This document shows, piece after piece, positions 1 to 8,257 of a stretch of DNA of 64,000 bases. The first letter of the stretch is position 1; each line of letters begins with the position of its first letter. The notes beneath the pieces were generated by a model. It was not told the origin of the DNA. It did no database searches and worked only from the letters and a program-made list of their open reading frames with translations. The DNA lies in the NCBI GenBank assembly GCA_046330435.1, contig JAXLST010000005.1, positions 434,001 to 498,000 on the forward strand. Direction: 5' to 3'. Source of the DNA: Ga0077560 sp046330435. GTDB lineage: Bacteria; Actinomycetota; Thermoleophilia; Miltoncostaeales; Miltoncostaeaceae. The position numbers and the translations under genes were made by a program.

Positions 1-2313
1 CGGCGGCACCTGCGCAGGGGCGACGCGTCCTCGGAGCACGTGCCGGGGCAGGAGCTCCTCAAGTACGGCGTGCACATCTGGCTGGCCGGCGTCGCGTGGC
101 TGCTGTTCGAACGCGTCGACCTGGTGCTCCTGGGCGCGTTCATCGACACGGAGGCCGTCGGCCTCTACGACGCGCCGTGGCGCGTGGCGACGATCCTGGG
201 TCTCCTGGGCCTGAGCCTCGCCTCGGCGGTCACGCCGCGGCTGGCGACCGACGACGTCGTCGCGGCGGGCCGGCTGCTCACCAAGACGCTGCGGGTGGGG
301 CTGGTCTTCTACCTGCTGCTCGGCGTGATCATCGCGGTCGCCGCCCGCGACATCATCACCATCCTCCTGGGCGAGGAGTTCGCGCGCAGCGCCGACGTCC
401 TGCGCGTCCTGCTGCCGTACATCATCTTCATCGGCTTCGCACCGATCCTCTCCCGGGCGCTCGACTACCTGGGCGTCGCGGCCGTGCGGAAGTGGATCGC
501 CCTCGCCGCGTTCCTGGTGAACCTGGTCCTCGACCTGGCGCTCATCCCCACGGTGGGGCTGCTGGGCCCGGCGATCGCGACCGGCGTGGCGATCTTCACG
601 TTCGTCGCGGGGCACCACGTGCTCGTCGCCCGGCGGCTGCCCCTCGACCACCGGCGCATCACCGCCACGGTCCTGCGGTCGCTCATCTCCGCCGCATCCG
701 GCGGGCTGTTCTACTGGGCGCTCATCGTGCTCGAGGTCCCACCGCTCGCGCGCCTGCTCGCCGGCTTCCCGCTGGCCGTCGCCGTCGCGGTGGTCATGCT
801 CATCGGCGTCGGCGAGGTGCGCGACGAGCAGGGCATCCCGCCGTCGATCGCCGCGCGCCTGCACGCCATCGACGACTGGTTCGCCCGGCACCTCGACGGC
901 ATCACGCCCCGCGACCTCGCCCTGCTGGTGCCGATCCTCGCGGCCGCCCTGGTGATGGGCCTCGCGGTGGGCAAGAACCCGCTCATCGCGATCGGCGGGC
1001 TCATCGCGATCGCCATCGTCACGCTGCTGCTCTCGGACCTCACGATCGGCGTCGTCGCGTTCGTGCTCATCCAGCCGCTCGCGCTCGTGATCCCGGCGGG
1101 CGAGGCGGTCGTCGCCAAGGGCGCGGGCGTGATCCTCATGATCACCTGGGCCGTCGCCCTGCGGTACCGCAGCTCGCGCGGCAAGTACCTCGGCTTCGTC
1201 GCGAACAACGCCCCGGTGATGTTCCTCATCGTGGCCTTCATGGGGTGGCTCACCGCCTCGCTGCTGTGGTCGATCAACACGGCGGCGTCCATCGACGCCA
1301 TCCAGCGGTACGCCCTCGGCTTCGTGCTGCTGGGCATCGTGTTCACCGCCACGTTCGACCGCGGCGCCGCGATCCGCGTGGCGGGCGCCTTCTCCCTCAG
1401 CGGCGGGCTGTCCACGCTCATCGGCCTTGCCATGAACCGGCGGGGCGACGAGGGACGCTTCATCGGGACGTTCCTCGACGCGAACGAGTACGCGGCGTTC
1501 TGCGTGCCGTCGCTGCTCATCGCCGTCGCGCTCGCCGCCACGGCGTCCACGCCGCTGCGGCGCCTCGCGTTCGTCTCCACGGCGCTGCTGTGCGGCGCGG
1601 GCATCGTGCTGTCCGGCTCACGCGGCGGGATCATCGCGATCGGCGCGGCGCTCGCCGTGTGGATCGTGTTCGGCGGCCGGTGGCGCCTGCGCGTCCTGGT
1701 CGCGAGCGTGGCCGTCGTGTTCGTGCTGGTCGGGTACATCGAGACCGCCGCGTCGCCCGCCCTGCGCGCCCGCATCGAGACCGTCTACAAGGGCCAGCAG
1801 TTCGGCACCAGCGCCGGCACGGGCCGCGCCGACATCTGGCAGGTGGGCCTGCGCGCGTACCGCGCGCACCCCGCGGTCGGCACCGGCACGGGCACGTTCA
1901 CCGACGCCACCCCCCGCTACCTGGCGCAGGCCGGTCTGGTGCGGCGCCTGGACTTCTTCACCGAGACGCCGAAGGTCGCGCACAACATGTACCTGCACCT
2001 GCTGGTGGAGGTCGGCATCGTCGGGCTCGCGCTGTTCGGCGGGCTGCTCTTGGCCTGCGTGGCCGCCGCGGTGCGCGCCGCATGGCTGTTCCGGCGGACG
2101 GGCGACGTGATGATGGAGTTGCTGTCCCGCACGGTGGTCGCCGGCAGCGTGGGCCTGCTCGTCGCGGACTTCTTCATCTCGGCGCAGTACCAGCGCGTGC
2201 TGTGGATCCTCATGGGCACCTGCCTCGCGCTCTACGGGGTTGCCCGCAGGCAGGCGGCCGTGGACGCCGCGCGGCAGCGCGAGGAGTACCGGGTCCCCGC
2301 ACGGAGCGTCTGA
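1..2313 (+). CDS. Flippase/O-antigen-ligase fusion, 5' partial
   Basis: The frame is open from base 1, so the gene begins outside the window. Residues 1 to about 260 look like the C-terminal half of a Wzx/MATE-type polysaccharide flippase (membrane segments with arginine-rich loops). After a loop at about 265-300 the same frame continues as a Wzy/WaaL-type O-antigen ligase (PF04932-like): many TM segments, GTFLDANEYAAF near 490, LSGSRGG near 537, a large outer loop with GTGTGTFTD near 627 and HNMYLHLLVEVGIVGL near 661. One polypeptide would both flip lipid-linked oligosaccharide and polymerise or ligate it. No stop separates the halves. Next to exopolysaccharide genes this fits EPS export. 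Both family calls are firm; the fused function is inferred. Confidence 0.82.
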   Translation, partial: RRHLRRGDASSEHVPGQELLKYGVHIWLAGVAWLLFERVDLVLLGAFIDTEAVGLYDAPWRVATILGLLGLSLASAVTPRLATDDVVAAGRLLTKTLRVGLVFYLLLGVIIAVAARDIITILLGEEFARSADVLRVLLPYIIFIGFAPILSRALDYLGVAAVRKWIALAAFLVNLVLDLALIPTVGLLGPAIATGVAIFTFVAGHHVLVARRLPLDHRRITATVLRSLISAASGGLFYWALIVLEVPPLARLLAGFPLAVAVAVVMLIGVGEVRDEQGIPPSIAARLHAIDDWFARHLDGITPRDLALLVPILAAALVMGLAVGKNPLIAIGGLIAIAIVTLLLSDLTIGVVAFVLIQPLALVIPAGEAVVAKGAGVILMITWAVALRYRSSRGKYLGFVANNAPVMFLIVAFMGWLTASLLWSINTAASIDAIQRYALGFVLLGIVFTATFDRGAAIRVAGAFSLSGGLSTLIGLAMNRRGDEGRFIGTFLDANEYAAFCVPSLLIAVALAATASTPLRRLAFVSTALLCGAGIVLSGSRGGIIAIGAALAVWIVFGGRWRLRVLVASVAVVFVLVGYIETAASPALRARIETVYKGQQFGTSAGTGRADIWQVGLRAYRAHPAVGTGTGTFTDATPRYLAQAGLVRRLDFFTETPKVAHNMYLHLLVEVGIVGLALFGGLLLACVAAAVRAAWLFRRTGDVMMELLSRTVVAGSVGLLVADFFISAQYQRVLWILMGTCLALYGVARRQAAVDAARQREEYRVPARSV

Positions 2314-2581
2314 CCGGCGCGATCCGCCGCGGGGCGCGTCCCGCCTGAAGGGCGGTCACGTCCCGGATGGCCAACTCGTCCGGCGGCCCGGTCGGGGATG
2401 CGGGATCGCCCGGCGCAGCCCGCACCGGCGTGCGGGATTTCCGCACTCAGCGCCCGGAGCAGGCCTCCGATACAGGGAAGGACCGAGGGCCACCGGGATG
2501 GTGCCCCGCCGCGTCCGGCCAAACACCGGACCGCGGCGCCTCCCGTGATCGGCCCTCCACATCTTCATGGAGGAAGCCTCA

Positions 2582-4111
2582 ATGGACCGTGCCCGATCCA
2601 TTCGTGGCCGGCTGCCCAGGTGGGTGGTCGGCACGTGCCTTGCCGCAGATGTGGTCGCCCCGCTCGCGGCCGCCCAGCCCGCCGCGACCGCGGACTGCGC
2701 GAAGTACGCCTCGACGTCCGGCAGCGACAGCGCCGCCGGAACCGCGGCGTCGCCGTACCGCACCGCCCAGAAGCTCGCCGACAGCCTCGGCGCCGGCCAG
2801 ACCGGCTGCCTGTCGGGCGGCGGGGTCTTCGGCGGCGTGCGCTTCAACCGCGGCGGCATCGCCCTCACCAGCACCCCGGGCCAGCCGCGCGCCACGCTGC
2901 TGGGGAACACCACCGTCCCGGACAGCAGCAACGACGTGACCATCGAGAACCTCATCCTCAACGGCCGCACCTCGGGTCAGCGGGTGAGCCCGGACATCGA
3001 GGGTGACCGGGTGGTGATCCGCAACAACGAGATCACCAACGACCACACCGCGATCTGCCTGCACATCGGCTCCAACGCCGGGTTCGGCATGGCGTACGAC
3101 GTCGTCGTGGAAGGGAACCGCATCCACGACTGCGGCCGGCTTCCCGCGACGGGCTACGACCACGGGATCTACGTCAACAACGCCGAGCGGACGCGGATCG
3201 TGAACAACGCGATCTACGACAACGCCGACTACGGGGTGCACCTCTACCCGGGTGCGAAGAACAGCTACGTCGCGAACAACGTGATCGACGGCAACGGCCG
3301 GGGCCTCACGTTCTCGGGCGACACCAGCCTGTACTCCTACGGGAACCTGGTGGAGAACAACATCATCAGCAACTCGCTGATCCGCTACAACGTCGAGTCC
3401 TGGTGGGGCGGCACCGTCGGGACGAACAACCGGGCGAACAAGAACTGCCTCTGGAACGGCAAGCTCGGCAACGTCGCCCCGCAGGTCGGGTTCACGGCCG
3501 CCGAGAACCTGGTCACCAACCCGCAGTTCACGAACCGCGCGGGCAAGGACTTCACCCTCATGCCCGGCTCGCCGTGCGCGGGAAAGGGCCTGACGACGTC
3601 CGTGACGACCCCCCCGGCCCCGCCGGCGGACCCGGTTTCGGACCCCACGCCCGACCCCACCCCGGACCCGGTGCCGGACCCGGACCCCACGCCTGCGCCC
3701 GACCCCGCGCCCGCTCCGGACCCGGTGCCCGCCCCGGCGCCGTCCCGCGGCGACGCCCCGGCGCCGGCCAAGGTCGCCCAGGGCCGCCGCGACGCGCTCG
3801 ACGTGCTGCGCCGCGCCGGCGTCCTGGAGCGCAGGGTCACCGGCCGCAACACCGTGTGGGTCCCCGCGCTGTACCTCGACGGCGACCGCTCGGCCGAGGT
3901 CCAGCTCCGTGCCGGGCGCTGGCTCGCGCTCGAGGCGCAGCGGCACATCAACATCGCCGTCGACCGGCTGCTCCGCCGCCGCGTGTCGCGTCCGATGACC
4001 CAGCCCCAGCACGGCCTGCCGTTCACCAACGACACGCTGTGGGACACGCAGCGCCTCGTCGAGCAGCAGCAGGACCGCCTGGTGCAGATCAACCGCCGCC
4101 TGGCGCGCTGA
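2582..4111 (+). CDS. Secreted right-handed beta-helix protein (copy 1)
   Basis: About 509 aa. The ATG at 2582 is preferred over the in-frame ATG at 2567 because GGAGGA at 2569-2574 sits 7 nt before it. Residues 1 to about 37 form a signal peptide (Arg-rich start, hydrophobic stretch, ATA/DC cleavage). Residues 90-300 carry Asn-rich rungs (VVIRNNEITNDH, TRIVNNAIYDNADYG, NSYVANNVIDGNGRG) typical of PF13229 beta-helix proteins, often polysaccharide lyases or epimerases. A Pro/Asp linker of PDPTPDP units (340-387) leads to a 120-residue C-terminal domain with FTNDTLWDTQRLV. The gene at 4328 is a close tandem copy sharing leader and terminator. The substrate is probably the locus polysaccharide, by context; no catalytic residues can be assigned. 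Confidence 0.85.
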   Translation: MDRARSIRGRLPRWVVGTCLAADVVAPLAAAQPAATADCAKYASTSGSDSAAGTAASPYRTAQKLADSLGAGQTGCLSGGGVFGGVRFNRGGIALTSTPGQPRATLLGNTTVPDSSNDVTIENLILNGRTSGQRVSPDIEGDRVVIRNNEITNDHTAICLHIGSNAGFGMAYDVVVEGNRIHDCGRLPATGYDHGIYVNNAERTRIVNNAIYDNADYGVHLYPGAKNSYVANNVIDGNGRGLTFSGDTSLYSYGNLVENNIISNSLIRYNVESWWGGTVGTNNRANKNCLWNGKLGNVAPQVGFTAAENLVTNPQFTNRAGKDFTLMPGSPCAGKGLTTSVTTPPAPPADPVSDPTPDPTPDPVPDPDPTPAPDPAPAPDPVPAPAPSRGDAPAPAKVAQGRRDALDVLRRAGVLERRVTGRNTVWVPALYLDGDRSAEVQLRAGRWLALEAQRHINIAVDRLLRRRVSRPMTQPQHGLPFTNDTLWDTQRLVEQQQDRLVQINRRLAR

Positions 4112-4119
4112 TCGGCCTG

Positions 4120-4148
4120 TGGGCCGGGCCGCATCGCGGCCCGGCCCA
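4120..4148 (+). terminator. Hairpin after beta-helix copy 1
   Basis: A perfect 13-bp stem (4120-4132 with 4136-4148, half-stem TGGGCCGGGCCGC) with a 3-nt loop lies 9 nt after the stop. There is no clear T-run. A near-identical hairpin follows the second copy at 6112, so the terminator was duplicated with the gene. Confidence 0.65.
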
Positions 4149-4327
4149 TGCGGCATCCCTCATCCGGGGCGACGCGCATGCCCGGCTGCATGCATTAAGC
4201 GCTCCCGCGGGGTGTCCGATACATGGAGGGACGAGGGTCGACGCGGAGGTGCCCCGCCGCTCCCGGTGTGCCCCGGGACCGGTGCTCCACGAGACGACCC
4301 TCCTGCTCTTCATGGAGGAAGACCGTC

Positions 4328-5977
4328 ATGGACCGTGCCCGATCCATCCGCCGCCGGCTGCCCCGCCGGCTGGCCGGCTGGTGCATCGCCGCGGGAGTTC
4401 TCGCGCCGCTGGCCGCCGTTCCGTCCGCAGCGACCGCTGCCGACTGCACCAAGTACGCCTCGACCACCGGCAGCGACAGCGCCGCCGGAACCGCGGCGGC
4501 GCCGTACCGCACCGCCCAGAAGCTCGCCGACAGCCTCACCTCAGGCCAGGTGGGGTGCCTCACCGGCGGCGGCGTCTTCGGCGGCGTGCGCGTCAACCGC
4601 AGCGGCATCACGCTCACCTCGGCGCCCGGCCAGCCCCGGGCGACCCTGCTGGGAAGCACCACGGTCCCGGACAGCAGCAACGACGTGACCATCGAGAACC
4701 TCATCCTCAACGGCCGCACCTCGGGCCAGCGGGTGAGCCCGGACATCGAGGGTGACCGGGTGGTGATCCGCAACAACGAGATCACCAACGACCACACCGC
4801 GATCTGCCTGCACATCGGCTCCAACGCCGGGTTCGGCATGGCCTACGACGTCGTCGTGGAAGGGAACCGCATCCACGACTGCGGCCGGCTTCCCGCGACG
4901 GGCTACGACCACGGGATCTACGTCAACAACGCCGAGCGCACGCGGATCGTGAACAACGCGATCTACGACAACGCCGACTACGGCATCCATCTCTACCCCG
5001 GCGCGAAGAACAGCTACATCGCGAACAACGTGATCGACGGCAACGGCCGCGGCCTCACGTTCTCGGGCGACGCCACCCTGAACTCCTACGGGAACCTGGT
5101 GGAGAACAACATCATCAGCAACTCGCTGATCCGCTACAACGTCGAGTCCTGGTGGGGCGGCACCGTGGGCGTGAACAACCGCGCCGACCGGAACTGCCTG
5201 TGGAGCGGCAAGCTCGGGAACATCGCCCCGCAGGTGGGCTTCACCGCCTCCGCGAACCTGGCGACGAACCCGCAGTACGTCGACCGGGCGGGCAAGGACT
5301 TCACCCTCATGCCCGGCTCGCCGTGCGCCGGCAAGGGCCTGGTGGTGTCGGTGACGCTGCCGCCGCCGCCCCCGCCGTCGGATCCCCCGCCGGACCCGAC
5401 GCCGACGCCGGACCCCACGCCGACGCCCACACCCACGCCCGATCCGACTCCGACTCCGACTCCGACTCCGACGCCGGACCCGACACCGACGCCCACGCCG
5501 GACCCGACGCCGCCCCCGGATCCGACCCCGGACCCCACGCCCACGCCCACGCCCACGCCGGACCCGGCGCCGGCCCCGGACCCCGTCCCGCCGCCGCCCC
5601 CGTCGGAGCCGGTTCCGGACCCGGTGCCCGTCCCGCCGGTCGCCGACCCGGTGCCGGACCCGGTCCCGGTCCCGGCCCCGGAGCCCGCACCCAAGCCGTC
5701 GAAGCCCGCCAAGCCGTCGAAGCCGTCCAAGCCCGCCAAGGGCGACGCCCCCGCGCCCCGCAGGGTCGCGGAGGCCCGGCGTGACGCCCTCGACCTGCTG
5801 CGGCGCGCCGGCGCCCTGGAGCGCCGGGTCACCGGCCGCAACACGGTGTGGATCCCGGGCGTGTTCCTGGACGCCGATCAGCCGGCCGAGCTGCAGCTCC
5901 GCGCCGCCCGCTGGATGGCGCTGGAGACCCAGCGGCACCTCACCCTGGTGGACGACCGGCTGCGCGGCCGGAAGTGA
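4328..5977 (+). CDS. Secreted right-handed beta-helix protein (copy 2), 3' frameshifted
   Basis: 549 aa from the ATG at 4328, with GGAGGAAGACC upstream as in copy 1. The signal peptide (1 to about 37) and beta-helix region (90-300) are almost identical to copy 1. The linker is much longer, residues 341-460, made of DPTPTP units and then KPSKPAK units. The C-terminal domain (ALDLLRRAGALERRVTGRNTVW) matches copy 1, but the frame stops at 5975. The missing tail (HGLLFTNEVLWSTQDVLDDQ) continues in the next frame to a stop at 6103-6105, matching the HGLPFTNDTLWDTQRLVEQQ end of copy 1. A one-base loss near 5970 would explain this; real truncation or sequencing error cannot be told apart. Confidence 0.82.
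   Translation: MDRARSIRRRLPRRLAGWCIAAGVLAPLAAVPSAATAADCTKYASTTGSDSAAGTAAAPYRTAQKLADSLTSGQVGCLTGGGVFGGVRVNRSGITLTSAPGQPRATLLGSTTVPDSSNDVTIENLILNGRTSGQRVSPDIEGDRVVIRNNEITNDHTAICLHIGSNAGFGMAYDVVVEGNRIHDCGRLPATGYDHGIYVNNAERTRIVNNAIYDNADYGIHLYPGAKNSYIANNVIDGNGRGLTFSGDATLNSYGNLVENNIISNSLIRYNVESWWGGTVGVNNRADRNCLWSGKLGNIAPQVGFTASANLATNPQYVDRAGKDFTLMPGSPCAGKGLVVSVTLPPPPPPSDPPPDPTPTPDPTPTPTPTPDPTPTPTPTPTPDPTPTPTPDPTPPPDPTPDPTPTPTPTPDPAPAPDPVPPPPPSEPVPDPVPVPPVADPVPDPVPVPAPEPAPKPSKPAKPSKPSKPAKGDAPAPRRVAEARRDALDLLRRAGALERRVTGRNTVWIPGVFLDADQPAELQLRAARWMALETQRHLTLVDDRLRGRK
5388..5690 (+). repeat. Pro/Thr/Asp linker-coding tandem repeat
   Basis: Degenerate hexamer-like repeats (CCGACGCCGACC-type) code for DPTPTP units in the stalk of beta-helix copy 2. 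Copy 1 has only a short version at 3610-3740, so the tract has expanded or contracted since duplication. This is low-complexity coding sequence, not a CRISPR array. Confidence 0.8.
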
Positions 5978-6105
5978 AGCGCCCGCAGACCCCGCCGCCG
6001 CACGGGCTGCTGTTCACCAACGAGGTGCTCTGGAGCACCCAGGACGTCCTGGACGACCAGGAACCGCGCCTGGCGCAGCTCGCCCGCCGCTCCGGGAACC
6101 GCTGA
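5974..6105 (+). pseudogene. Out-of-frame C-terminal tail of beta-helix copy 2
   Basis: Read in the frame -1 to the main gene, this encodes VKRPQTPPPHGLLFTNEV and then WSTQDVLDDQEPRLAQLARRSGNR. It aligns end to end with the last ~43 residues of copy 1 (RPMTQPQHGLPFTNDTLWDTQ...). It should be joined to the gene at 4328-5977 if a missing base near 5970 is restored. Confidence 0.75.
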
Positions 6106-6111
6106 CGGGAC

Positions 6112-6140
6112 GGGCCGGGCCGCATCACGCGGCCCGGCCC
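6112..6140. terminator. Bidirectional hairpin between convergent genes
   Basis: A perfect 12-bp stem, half-stem GGGCCGGGCCGC (6112-6123) pairing with 6129-6140, loop ATCAC. It lies between beta-helix copy 2 and the convergent glycosyltransferase ending at 6150, so it can serve both strands. Confidence 0.7.
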
Positions 6141-6149
6141 GCCGGCGGG

Positions 6150-7415
6150 TCAGCGCGTGCGGCCCTGCCGGGCCGACGCGGCGATGAGGTCGCGCAGGGC
6201 GGCCGTGTTGCGCTGCAGGTCGTACGCGTCCAGCACCCGCACGCGGCCCGCGGCGGCCAGCCGGGCGGCGCCCTCCGGGTCGTCGTGGATGCGCCGCAGC
6301 GCCGCGGCGATCGCCCGCTGGTCCCGCTCGGGGACCAGGAAGCCGGTCACGCCGTCCTCCACCAGCTCCGGGATGCCCGACAGCGAGGACGCCACCACGG
6401 GCACCTCCGTCGCCAGGGCCTCCATGAGCGCGACCGGGATGCCCTCCATGTCCCCGTCGTCGGCGGTGACGCTGGGCAGGGCCATCGCGTCGCTGCCCTG
6501 CAGCACCTCGCTCACGCGCTCCCGGCTGCAGTGGCCCAGCAGCTCGACGGCGTCACCGAGCCCGAGCTCCGCCACGCGGCGCTCGATGTCGGGCCGCATT
6601 GGGCCGTCCCCCACCAGCACGCAGCGCACGTCGACGCCCTCGGCGCGCAGCGCGGCGACGGCGTCCAGCAGGTGCAGCTGGCCCTTCTTCTGCCGCAGGC
6701 TCGCGACGCAGGAGACGATGAACGGATCCCCGGGGCCGCGGGTGCGGGCGGGGCGCGGCGTGAAGGCGGTGAGGTCGACGCCGCAGCGGATGACCGACGT
6801 CTTGTCCGTCGCCCACGACCCGTACCACGCGCCGAACAGGCGCCGGTTGAACTCCGAGATCGTCACCACGAAACGGGCGCGGCGGAGCTTCTCCGCGAGC
6901 ATCGACCGGTCGACGTAGATGTCGTGCGCGTGCGCCGTGATGCTGTACGGGATGCCGGTGAGGCGGTTCACCGTCCACGCGATGAGCGCGGGGTGGGTCG
7001 CCCAGTGGGCGTGCAGGTGCTGCACCCCGGCGGCGTCCATCTCCCGCGCGAACCGGGCGCCCAGCGGCACCGTCGCGAGGGCGCGCGCGAGGAACGAGGG
7101 GGAGCGCAGGTTCTCGCGGATCGCGGTGGCCCAGGCGCCGAGGTACGCCCTGGGCCGCCGGCGCAGCCAGTACCCCTGGGCGGCGAGCGTCTTCCGGGAC
7201 CGCAGGCTCGCGTAGTGGGTGCGCCGGGCCAGGGGCAGCGCCTCGGGGTGCGGGTTCGCCGCCCCCTTCGGCCGCAGGGGGTAGATGTCGACGTGCACGC
7301 CGATGCGTTCGAGCTCGATGATCTCGAACAGGATGAAGGTCTCGGTGACCACCGGGAACGCCGACATCGTGTAGGCGATCCGCAGCGCATCCCCGGATGC
7401 GGGCGATTCGGGCAT
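6150..7415 (-). CDS. GT4-family glycosyltransferase
   Basis: 421 aa, two Rossmann-like halves of a GT-B enzyme. The N-terminal half has HLHAHWAT (about 133-140) and TAHAHDIY (about 160-167), typical of WcaL/colanic-acid-type GT4 enzymes. The C-terminal half has LRQKKGQLHLLDA, VLVGDGPMR, and the sugar-nucleotide-binding DDGDMEGIPVALMEALA with the conserved Glu before SLSGIPELVEDG. It should transfer a sugar from an NDP donor to a lipid-linked glycan at the inner membrane face. The ATG at 7415 has no Shine-Dalgarno but TAGAGT lies 6 nt upstream, suggesting leaderless expression. Donor sugar unknown. Confidence 0.9.
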   Translation of the reverse strand: MPESPASGDALRIAYTMSAFPVVTETFILFEIIELERIGVHVDIYPLRPKGAANPHPEALPLARRTHYASLRSRKTLAAQGYWLRRRPRAYLGAWATAIRENLRSPSFLARALATVPLGARFAREMDAAGVQHLHAHWATHPALIAWTVNRLTGIPYSITAHAHDIYVDRSMLAEKLRRARFVVTISEFNRRLFGAWYGSWATDKTSVIRCGVDLTAFTPRPARTRGPGDPFIVSCVASLRQKKGQLHLLDAVAALRAEGVDVRCVLVGDGPMRPDIERRVAELGLGDAVELLGHCSRERVSEVLQGSDAMALPSVTADDGDMEGIPVALMEALATEVPVVASSLSGIPELVEDGVTGFLVPERDQRAIAAALRRIHDDPEGAARLAAAGRVRVLDAYDLQRNTAALRDLIAASARQGRTR

Positions 7416-7421
7416 TTCGCG

Positions 7422-7427
7422 ACTCTA
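7422..7427 (-). promoter_or_regulatory. -10 box TAGAGT, leaderless start
   Basis: TAGAGT on the minus strand is followed by 6 nt and the ATG of the GT4 gene. It fits the TANNNT plus 6-8 nt plus start pattern seen at seven other genes here. No clear -35 is visible. Confidence 0.45.
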
Positions 7428-7477
7428 CCCGCTGGTCTTCGCGGCCACCCCGGCCGGACGGCCAGTGCTGGCCGGGC

Positions 7478-8245
7478 TCAGCCGCCCGTGAGGAACATGA
7501 GCAGCACGACCCCGCTGCCCAGGGCGACGACGCCCGTCACGATCTCGGTGCGGCGTCCCGCCATCACCTCGATGAACGCGTCGACCTGCCGCGGGGCGAA
7601 CTCCGCGACGAGCTCCGAGCGCAGGAGCGCCGGGGCGGCGGCCGCGAGGGCCGCGACGCCGAGGGCCAGGACGCCGACCAGGGCCAGGACGATCGGCACG
7701 CCGCCGCCCCCGCCGTCACGGCTCGCGACCGTCTCGGGGTTCTGCGCGCCGCCGGCGGCGAGGATCTGCGCGTCCTCGCGCCGCTTGCGGGCGATCTCAC
7801 GGGCCTGGCGCACGCGCGCCTCGCGGAGCGCGGCCACCTGGGCCTGCTGCTCGAGGGTGACGAGCCGGGCGTTCGCCGCGCGCGCGAGCCGGTCGCGGCG
7901 GGCCCGCTCGCGGGCGATGCGCGCCTCGCGCGCCCGCTGGGCGGCCTCCCGCTTGCGCCGGGCGATCTCCTCCGGCGTGAGCGTGGGCTGCACCGGTGTG
8001 ACGGTGGACGGCTGCGTGCTGGTGGACGGCGTCGAGGGCGTGCTGGGCCGGCTCGGGGTGGTGGGCCGGCTGGGCCTGCTGGGCGTGCGCGTGGGCGGCG
8101 GGCTGTCCGGCTTGGATGCCGGCGGGATGGGGTCCGGGCCCGAGGGCAGGGGCGTCTGGCCCGCCGCCGACGCGGCGAGGCAGAGGCCCGCCACGATCGC
8201 CAGCAGGAGCGCGAGCCGTGTTGCCGAAGACCGCACGTTGATCAC
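7478..8245 (-). CDS. Membrane-anchored Pro/Ser-rich coiled-coil protein, unknown function
   Basis: 255 aa, not recognised. A signal peptide or TM spans residues 1-30 (ALLLAIVAGLCLAASAAG). Residues 31-85 are Pro/Ser/Thr-rich (TPSRPSRPTTPSRPSTPSTP). Residues 90-160 are Arg/Ala/Glu-rich with heptad-like spacing (EEIARRKREAAQRAREARIARER), a probable coiled coil. Two hydrophobic segments near 180-205 and 230-252 may be TM helices. It starts with GTG 9 nt after the stop of the glycosyltransferase transcribed before it, so it is probably the tail of that operon. A cell-wall-spanning or scaffold role is only a guess. Confidence 0.7.
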   Translation of the reverse strand: MINVRSSATRLALLLAIVAGLCLAASAAGQTPLPSGPDPIPPASKPDSPPPTRTPSRPSRPTTPSRPSTPSTPSTSTQPSTVTPVQPTLTPEEIARRKREAAQRAREARIARERARRDRLARAANARLVTLEQQAQVAALREARVRQAREIARKRREDAQILAAGGAQNPETVASRDGGGGGVPIVLALVGVLALGVAALAAAAPALLRSELVAEFAPRQVDAFIEVMAGRRTEIVTGVVALGSGVVLLMFLTGG

Positions 8246-8251
8246 CCCACG

Positions 8252-8257
8252 AGTCTA
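8252..8257 (-). promoter_or_regulatory. Possible -10 box TAGACT
   Basis: TAGACT is followed by 6 nt and the GTG at 8245. The TAG is also the stop codon of the upstream glycosyltransferase (stop at 8255-8257), so the match may be coincidence within an operon. Confidence 0.25.

Noticed and set aside
2579..4156. 525-codon open frame antisense to beta-helix copy 1
   Set aside because: Shadow of a secreted gene on the plus strand; no protein motif.
4195..4327. Cyclic di-nucleotide or other known riboswitch in beta-helix leaders
   Set aside because: The conserved block does not contain the landmark loops of the GEMM, ydaO or other classes I can recall; recent duplication explains the similarity.
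5388..5690. Regular short repeats that look like a CRISPR or VNTR array
   Set aside because: No spacers; it is the coding sequence of a DPTPTP linker in the frame of the beta-helix protein.
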